64,000 nt of DNA, from NCBI GenBank assembly GCA_030867875.1, contig JAOWCC010001589.1:86451537-86515536 (forward strand). The letters are read 5' to 3'. The position numbers and the translations under genes were made by a program. The DNA comes from Actinernus sp. WN-2022. Lineage: Eukaryota; Cnidaria; Anthozoa; Actiniaria; Actinernidae. The notes under the pieces were generated by a model. It was not told the DNA's origin. It was given only the letters and a program-made list of their open reading frames with translations, and did no database searches. Each line of letters starts with the position of its first letter. The first letter of the stretch is position 1. Below are positions 57,186-64,000 of this stretch, piece by piece.

Positions 57186-57495
57186 AGATGGGGCCAAAAA
57201 AATGTGTGGAAACGTATTCCCCGACTAATGCAATGGTACAGACCTCCGGGGACGAGGTAAACATACAGTCCTTAAGACGATATATCAAATCGAAACGAAA
57301 AGTAACTGAGTACTTATCAACTGACTGACTGACGTAGATTGATTTCACCTTTCTCGCTCCATGCTTAAATATTACCAGCAATCCCTAGAGGATACCAGAG
57401 CGCCTCTACCTCGTGCCGTCAGAATATCACTTTCTGACTAATTCGTTCCTACGTCCCTCAACCGTCAGAAATTACATAATGCCTCACAAACGGCC

Positions 57496-57513
57496 GGGGG
57501 GGGGGGGGGGGGG
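57496..57513 (+). repeat. Poly-G tract
   Basis: Eighteen consecutive G bases after CGGCC. Confidence 0.95.
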
Positions 57514-57679
57514 TGAGATAATTTGGATGCTGTATTGCATATGAATGTCCGTAAGGCTTCTTGATATGTTAAAAATAAACATTATTAGTTTTTAGCTAAT
57601 CAGAGCCCGCGTTCTAGGTTGGTTACTTTAAAAGCTTGTAAGTTACTAGAACATTTATATCACTAGAAGTAAGTCAAGT

Positions 57680-59598
57680 CTAAATTGAAATGTCTGGCAT
57701 CTTTTGATCTTGTTCCGAGTGATCGCCCTGGAAGCCCTCGTTATCCACTGCATTATTTTCCTCATTGTATTCTGCCTTGACAGTAATTTCTCCACTTGAT
57801 TTCCCAAACGTCAATGATGTCAGTGAAGAAAGCCTTCTAAATAATTTCTCAGAGGTCAGTCTTTGGACCACGGAAGGTCTCTTCACGGGTTCAAAATCTC
57901 GCTCATCTTCCACCTCTGTAATCTCTACAATATCGTCCATTGTTCTAAACAGAGAACTTGAGTTAGCATTTCTATTAACAGTAAAGGGAAAGAACCGTTT
58001 TATTGGTTTTCGCGTACCGGAAGATTTCGATTGGACATCCTTTGAATCTGCATGCTCGGAGTCGACTGAGACGACACCGGATTCCAAATTGCAATTAAAA
58101 TTGTTGTCCGATTTCTCAGGAATATTGTCAATAGAATCATTCTTTAGGTCAGGTTGTGCAGAGGTTTCAGATGCGTTGTTTTCCTCATTAAGAGAATGAG
58201 CAATCACATTAGCATCTTGCATTGCCGAAAAGAGGCTCTGTCGCCTGCTCCTTGGGGCCTTTGCAGACTGCAACGCTGCTTGTTGCACAAGATTAGCATC
58301 GTTCATTGCAGAGAAGAGACTCTGTCGCCTGCTCCTACCCTTTTGCGATTGAGCTTTGGGATCAGTTGCAAAGGATTCGGCTTGGATTGCTGAGAACATG
58401 CTCATTTTTCTTTCTCGAGTACGTCTCGGTGGGATGAATTCCCGTTCTTCTATTTCCTCAGTGAGATTAGTGTCTTTAACCTTAGCGCGGCCGAATTTAA
58501 GGTTTGCTAGACTTCCGAATCTCTGAAGGGCTTTTATCTTTAATGAGGGGGCCTCGGATTCTTGTGAGGCAGTAGACGTAAGGTTATCCATCGCTCTTTT
58601 GACTCTAGTTCTTTTCGCACTCACAGTGAAAATTAAAACACAAGTTACGACTTCGCTTGCTCGGAAAAAAGTCTGCAAAATCCACCAGCTCCACGCATCG
58701 ACGAATTCAACATCGGAGTAAACTCCAAAAACTCCAATTCCCGTATACACCATTATGATACAAAGTGTATAATTGGCGCCCCCTGATGCATAAATCAGCA
58801 TAATATAGAGCTTATCCCCCTTGTCTTTCACTGCTTTGTTACTGAAAAGCTTTTTATCAAGAACGTATCCCAGGCGCATGTAGCCAGTTCCAAGAATTCC
58901 GCCCCACACAGTGTAGAACACTTGACAAAATAGAATCATTCCCTTAGCAGAAGCGTACATTGATACAACAAAGTCAGTTGTTAAAACAAAGACAAAGTGA
59001 AAGGCGATGATGACTGATATGACACCAGGCTTCTGCAACCTTGGTATGGTTAGCGTGAGACGGGACATTTCTAAGAGGGCCAGTATTATGAGAGAGTCTG
59101 CAGCAGTCAGACAAGGTCCCCCGATGGACCATAACAAACGCATAACAACGACCGCCTTGACGACGCCCCCCTGGTGATAAGGGTCCAGATACAGCACGAG
59201 GGACCTAGTGAAGCTGAAGATGAGGACCATTATATTAAGGCTAACACTGAGGTATTTGTTATTCAGTCCATCATATACGTTAAACACGACAAAGTAGGCA
59301 GCGTATAAGCTCATTAACAAGAATGAAGTGGCGAAGAAGTACACGTGAATTTCCCAAGCACTTTTCCACTCTTTGAATGCTTTTTTCCATCGGGGACCTG
59401 GTTCAGGCCAAGACTCAGACTCGGGCTTTGGTTCGGCTGAACTTTCTGTGGTCGTATTAGGCTCTGGGATTGACTCGCCTTCAGCCGATGCCCCCACGCC
59501 TGCGCCCTCTGCTAAGGGAAGCGAGCCTGCGAGTACTGCTAGGACTGCATTGGGTATGGAATTTATATGAGATGCATGCGCTGTCGTAGACGAAGAAT
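57680..59598 (-). CDS. PRRT3/PRRT4-like seven-transmembrane protein, last (main) exon
   Basis: The frame stays open to 59,611 but has no ATG before TM1. CTGTTGATCTCAACAG is a good acceptor, so the exon likely starts at 59,598 and the signal or start is in an unseen upstream exon. Counting from 59,611: a Pro/Glu-rich stretch (49-72), WKKAFKEWKSAWEIHVYFF leading into TM1 (about 88-112), TM2 (118-143), TM3 (153-181), TM4 (196-219), TM5 (224-250), TM6 (268-298), TM7 (308-332). The cytoplasmic-type tail (333-643) is Ser/Arg-rich with a three-fold RRQSLFSAM motif. The 7TM block resembles vertebrate PRRT3/PRRT4, whose function is unknown. It is the intact paralogue of 17,980-19,288, which has a much shorter tail. 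Family call is from recalled similarity in the membrane region only. Confidence 0.8.
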
Positions 59599-59825
59599 CT
59601 GTTGAGATCAACAGAAAATATCAAATTACGACAGCTCGACTATTGAACCAACGCACGCCATGCAGTGCGCAGATATGAGCTCGCACTACCCAACTTCTTT
59701 CTCGTCTTTGCGCGCCTAATACCATAGTTCCTAAGGAGAGAAATCGCTCACGCATTCTTATTGGCTAAAAATACATAGATTAGCAGCGGTTTTAAAATTT
59801 AAAAATTTGACAGCAATTGCGTGAT

Positions 59826-61516
59826 GATGGTTGTTTAGTGTAGTGGTTGCGATGGTTGTTCAGTGTAGTGGTTGCGATGGTTGTTTAGTGTAGTGGTTGC
59901 GATGGTTGTTCAGTGTAGTGGTTGCGATGGTTGTTCAGTGTAGTGGTTGCGATGGTTGTTCAGTGTAGTGGTTGCGATGGTTGTTCAGTGTAGTGGTTGC
60001 GATGGTTGTTCAGTGTAGTGGTTGCGATGGTTGTTCAGTGTAGTGGTTGCGATGGTTGTTCAGTGTAGTGGTTGCGATGGTTGTTCAGTGTAGTGGTTGC
60101 GATGGTTGTTCAGTGTAGTGGTTGCGATGGTTGTTCAGTGTAGTGGTTGCGATGGTTGTTCAGTGTAGTGGTTGCGATGGTTGTTCAGTGTAGTGGTTGC
60201 GATGGTTGTTCAGTGTAGTGGTTGCGATGGTTGTTCAGTGTAGTGGTTGCGATGGTTGTTCAGTGTAGTGGTTGCGATGGTTGTTCAGTGTAGTGGTTGC
60301 GATGGTTGTTCAGTGTAGTGGTTGCGATGGTTGTTCAGTGTTGTGGTTGCGATGGTTGTTCAGTGTAGTGGTTGCGATGGTTGTTCAGTGTAGTGGTTGC
60401 GATGGTTGTTCAGTGTAGTGGTTGCGATGGTTGTTCAGTGTAGTGGTTGCGATGGTTGTTCAGTGTAGTGGTTGCGATGGTTGTTCAGTGTAGTGGTTGC
60501 GATGGTTGTTCAGTGTAGTGGTTGCGATGGTTGTTCAGTGTAGTGGTTGCGATGGTTGTTCAGTGTAGTGGTTGCGATGGTTGTTCAGTGTAGTGGTTGC
60601 GATGGTTGTTCAGTGTAGTGGTTGCGATGGTTGTTCAGTGTAGTGGTTGCGATGGTTGTTCAGTGTAGTGGTTGCGATGGTTGTTCAGTGTAGTGGTTGC
60701 GATGGTTGTTCAGTGTAGTGGTTGCGATGGTTGTTCAGTGTAGTGGTTGCGATGGTTGTTCAGTGTAGTGGTTGCGATGGTTGTTCAGTGTAGTGGTTGC
60801 GATGGTTGTTCAGTGTAGTGGTTGCGATGGTTGTTCAGTGTAGTGGTTGCGATGGTTGTTCAGTGTAGTGGTTGCGATGGTTGTTCAGTGTTGTGGTTGC
60901 GATGGTTGTTCAGTGTAGTGGTTGCGATGGTTGTTCAGTGTAGTGGTTGCGATGGTTGTTCAGTGTAGTGGTTGCGATGGTTGTTCAGTGTAGTGGTTGC
61001 GATGGTTGTTCAGTGTAGTGGTTGCGATGGTTGTTCAGTGTAGTGGTTGCGATGGTTGTTCAGTGTAGTGGTTGCGATGGTTGTTCAGTGTAGTGGTTGC
61101 GATGGTTGTTCAGTGTAGTGGTTGCGATGGTTGTTCAGTGTAGTGGTTGCGATGGTTGTTCAGTGTAGTGGTTGCGATGGTTGTTCAGTGTAGTGGTTGC
61201 GATGGTTGTTCAGTGTAGTGGTTGCGATGGTTGTTCAGTGTAGTGGTTGCGATGGTTGTTCAGTGTAGTGGTTGCGATGGTTGTTCAGTGTAGTGGTTGC
61301 GATGGTTGTTCAGTGTAGTGGTTGCGATGGTTGTTCAGTGTAGTGGTTGCGATGGTTGTTCAGTGTAGTGGTTGCGATGGTTGTTCAGTGTAGTGGTTGC
61401 GATGGTTGTTCAGTGTAGTGGTTGCGATGGTTGTTCAGTGTAGTGGTTGCGATGGTTGTTTAGTGTAGTGGTTGCGATGGTTGTTTAGTGTAGTGGTTGC
61501 GATGGTTGTTTAGTGT
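59826..61516 (+). repeat. 25-bp satellite, about 67 copies, A-box-like
   Basis: Unit: CAGTGTAGTGGTTGCGATGG then TTGTT. The first and last few units read TTTAGTGTAG instead of TTCAGTGTAG, and a few read TTGTGG. TGTAGTGGTTGCGAT resembles the D-arm/A-box of eukaryotic tRNA genes. The array runs straight into a SINE body. Confidence 0.97.
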
Positions 61517-61680
61517 CAGGTGGTTGCGACGTTTGAGTTACGAGTAAGAGGAGCGGGGTTCGAGTTCCAGAAAATCTCTCAATTTCTTTTACCTCACCAT
61601 TTTCTTGAGAAGTTTTTCTTGAGAACCCTAGCTCAAGGTGGGTAAGATCTTATTTACTGACCGGTTAGGGTTTTTATGGT
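61500..61680 (+). mobile_element. tRNA-derived SINE body next to the 25-bp satellite
   Basis: TTTAGTGTCAGGTGGTTGCGA (A-box region), GAGTTACGAGTAAGAGGAGC, then the B box GGTTCGAGTTCC (about 61,558), pyrimidine-rich body and CCTAGCTCAAGGTGGGTAAG. Same family as 9,205-9,400. Confidence 0.7.
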
Positions 61681-61689
61681 TCAGTACGG

Positions 61690-61880
61690 TGGCCCGGTTG
61701 CTGCAGCGTATTTGAATTTGGATTTGTTGCAGCGTATTTGAATTTGCTGCAGCGTATTTGGATTTGCGTTTGTGTATTTGAATTTGCGTTCGTGTATTTG
61801 GATTTGCGTTCGTGTATTTGGATTTGCTTCAGCGTCATTTCAATTTGCTGCAGCGTATTTGACTTTGCGTTTCTGTATTG
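61690..61880 (+). repeat. Minisatellite GCAGCGTATTTGAATTTG
   Basis: About 8 units of 18-24 bp, alternating TTGCTGCAGCGTATTTG and TTGCGTTCGTGTATTTG. Confidence 0.9.
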
Positions 61881-61899
61881 CATCTATGGGCCACCGTAG

Positions 61900-64000
61900 T
61901 TCAGGGTAGGGTTTTAGTTAGTTTATATTGTCATTTCATGAATTAATTAAGTGAGCGATTCCAGCTTGTGCCTAATACTTTCGACGCCATCTTAGATTAG
62001 GCGCGCAAAGACCCCTGGGAACGAGCTGGCGCAATAAGAAATGAGAAGGACTGGGCTCGAGGATGGCTACTTGAAAATACTCAACGTAACTAAGCTCGAT
62101 CACATGCCATTTCCAGCGTTTGTGAAAGCCTCTACCTGTGAAACACATTTTTTCTATCTAAGCAACAGATTACCGAAGATGGAAAGGGCCGAGAGACAGG
62201 GAAAGAGGCTGTTATAGCGAAGAACGCAAATCATCTTTTTAAAGTCTTCAAAGCATCCCTTAGATGCCATCCCTTGATAAATTCGAGCAAATAAAAAGCA
62301 ACGAAGGAAACTGAGGTTTTGCTAAAACTATATATATAAAAAAGAAGAAAAAAATCATTCTAGTTTGTAATAAACCCTCAAGTGGATGAAAAAATATTCT
62401 AGAATAATTTATCATTTTTGCTCTTTGATTATGGACGAAGGCAGCATGAAACATGGGATTTGAATCATTAAATTAACCTCTACACCGATAATCAATATTC
62501 ATCATTCTTAAATTCTCTCTTTTTTTCTGACCAGCTGCACTCGTCTTTGTAGCGCAACTTAGTGGATTTTTCCTGGATGTCAAGCCACGGTAATACTTTT
62601 TATTGAACAAAATATCTCTTGATTGCAAAACTTGACGCCATTTGCTTGGAAAAGTCACCAGTGAAAAATCAGAAGCGAAAAAAATGTTTTCCCTCATCTG
62701 ACCTTGAGAACGTTTACCAGTAGGAGCGTGGAAGCCACTCAAAGGCCTTCAGAAAAAGAAAGTTAAAAGGAGTTGCGCTAAAGCAATATCGCATGAAGTT
62801 CCCAATATATACTCTGCCCTGTTCTGCACTCAAAATAGTTCCTTTTAAAATCAAAATCCTTTTTAAAAAGCTATATTGCTGATTTTACACATTGCCTCAG
62901 GCAGTTGTTATTGGTCTTTCATAAAGTACTCAAACACTAACTTCAACGAGAGGAAGTCTGGGTTTATCATTGATGTACCGCCAGAGAAACGCTTGGAAAA
63001 ATTATGGTGTTACTGTATTTCTTATTTACTCAGTTGAATGAAGGGTCTCCGAGAGACCATACTTCAAGTCCTCACTACTTTCCTGCATATTCTGAAAAAT
63101 GACCATTGACGGCGACTTCAAGAATTAAGAGCATTTATCAATTTCAAAACTTAAATATTATCCCAATCAATCCCGCCTGTCATTTGAAGAATAATTGAAT
63201 GAATTTATTCCGGGTTCGACAACTTGAAATCTGCTTGTTACGAGGAAAGTTCTTCGCTTATATTTCTGCTCTCTTTTCTTTTAAATACTATTTGAGCTGC
63301 CCTCTAAAGAATGGATTCTGTATTCAAGCATGTATGAGTTTTCGTGTCAGGAATAAGAAGAACTGCAGAACAGTGGAAAATATTTTCTCAGGCGGACTTT
63401 TCCGGCATTTAGTTGAGATGATTCAGTGTTAACCAAAACATCAAACGTTGTAGTCGACTAATCATTTTAGTACGAGACTGAATACGAGTGCTATAAAACA
63501 ACATATTTTTCTCATTTATTTAGATTTTACTGAAAAGGCCTGTACTGAACTGGTGTGAGAGTAGCTAGTTGTGCGTGTCTCAGTGAGGTTCAACATTTCA
63601 GTAAAATGTTTGTTTTTTCTAGAATAACTAACGACTTAACAGGATAGCGGAAAATTCATGGTTTTTCAATAACTCAAAAGTTTTAATATATTCTAGTAGC
63701 CAATTTGATAAGCTTTACAATGAGATATAGTTGAGGTATCTACGATGCTTCCTCGAGGCGCTACATAATTTACAATGGAAACGCACCCTGAAGGTATCCG
63801 GTAACCTTAAACCAGTCTAGCTTATAAATTGTATATTTAAATTAACCAAACGAATAAAAACGCAGGAAAAGACTAAGTCCTTGAATTCATGATGGCTGTC
63901 ACTTCAATAAACCCGTCGCTGGTTTACCTGGCTTGGATGTAAAGGACCAACAACATGGAGAGAGAAGCGAGATTTTACTTAACTGAGTGAAGTTTTGAAT
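61900..64000. other. Intergenic or unresolved, no gene recognised
   Basis: No domain, splice-supported exon or array seen on either strand. Open frames at 62,473-62,742 (minus) and 63,199-63,432 (plus) lack family features. GAAGGTATCCGGTAACCTTAA (63,791-63,811) matches, inverted, the TTAAGGTTACCGTATACCTTC at 29,336, so a shared transposon end is likely. The upstream exon of the 57,680 gene could be here but I cannot identify it. Confidence 0.5.

Noticed and set aside
57765..58199. 144-codon plus-strand open frame
   Set aside because: Antisense shadow of the 7TM protein tail.
63199..63432. 77-codon plus-strand open frame near the right end
   Set aside because: No recognisable features or splice-site support; left as unassigned sequence.

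Overview
This is eukaryotic, metazoan nuclear DNA: AT-rich, with short coding exons bounded by GT..AG introns, tRNA-derived SINEs, non-LTR retrotransposon debris, many hairpin (MITE or foldback) elements and a very large share of tandem repeats. The gene set and repeat style fit a cnidarian, most likely an anthozoan such as a stony coral. That is inference: the window holds no rRNA or mitochondrial marker to place the species.

Layout. (1) 1-8,886, minus strand: the first two coding exons of a UBR1/UBR2-type N-recognin E3 ligase. The start codon is at 8,886 and the UBR box is split by a 7.4 kb intron. The rest of the gene lies left of the window. (2) 9,000-17,800: accessory DNA. It includes a 7 kb element (10,011-16,968) with inverted minisatellite ends, a decayed integrase and a nearly perfect 2.85 kb array of a 10-bp unit. 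(3) 17,980-19,288, minus: a PRRT3/PRRT4-like seven-transmembrane gene broken by a small frameshift. (4) 19,300-24,200: minisatellites, MITEs and LINE pieces. (5) 24,339-53,284, plus: a complete 11-exon phytanoyl-CoA dioxygenase-family gene. All 11 exons join in phase to 366 codons plus a stop, and the Fe(II)/2-oxoglutarate residues are present. (6) 53,285-57,680: repeats. (7) 57,680-59,598, minus: a second, intact PRRT3/PRRT4-like 7TM exon with a long phosphosite-rich tail. (8) 59,826-61,516: a 25-bp satellite that looks like an expanded tRNA-type A-box, next to a SINE body. (9) 61,900-64,000: no gene recognised.

The most unusual feature is the dioxygenase gene. It carries at least seven separate tandem arrays. 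Several are built from its own exon/intron junctions: exon 4 plus its donor appears 8 times, exon 5 plus its donor 3 times, and the exon 6 acceptor twice. The last exon runs into a 58-bp array whose second unit is out of frame and supplies the C-terminus and stop codon. A 51-bp intronic array repeats a poly(A)-signal-like hexamer about 20 times. The genes show no obvious functional link. The two 7TM paralogues flank the dioxygenase gene on the opposite strand and look like an old local duplication.
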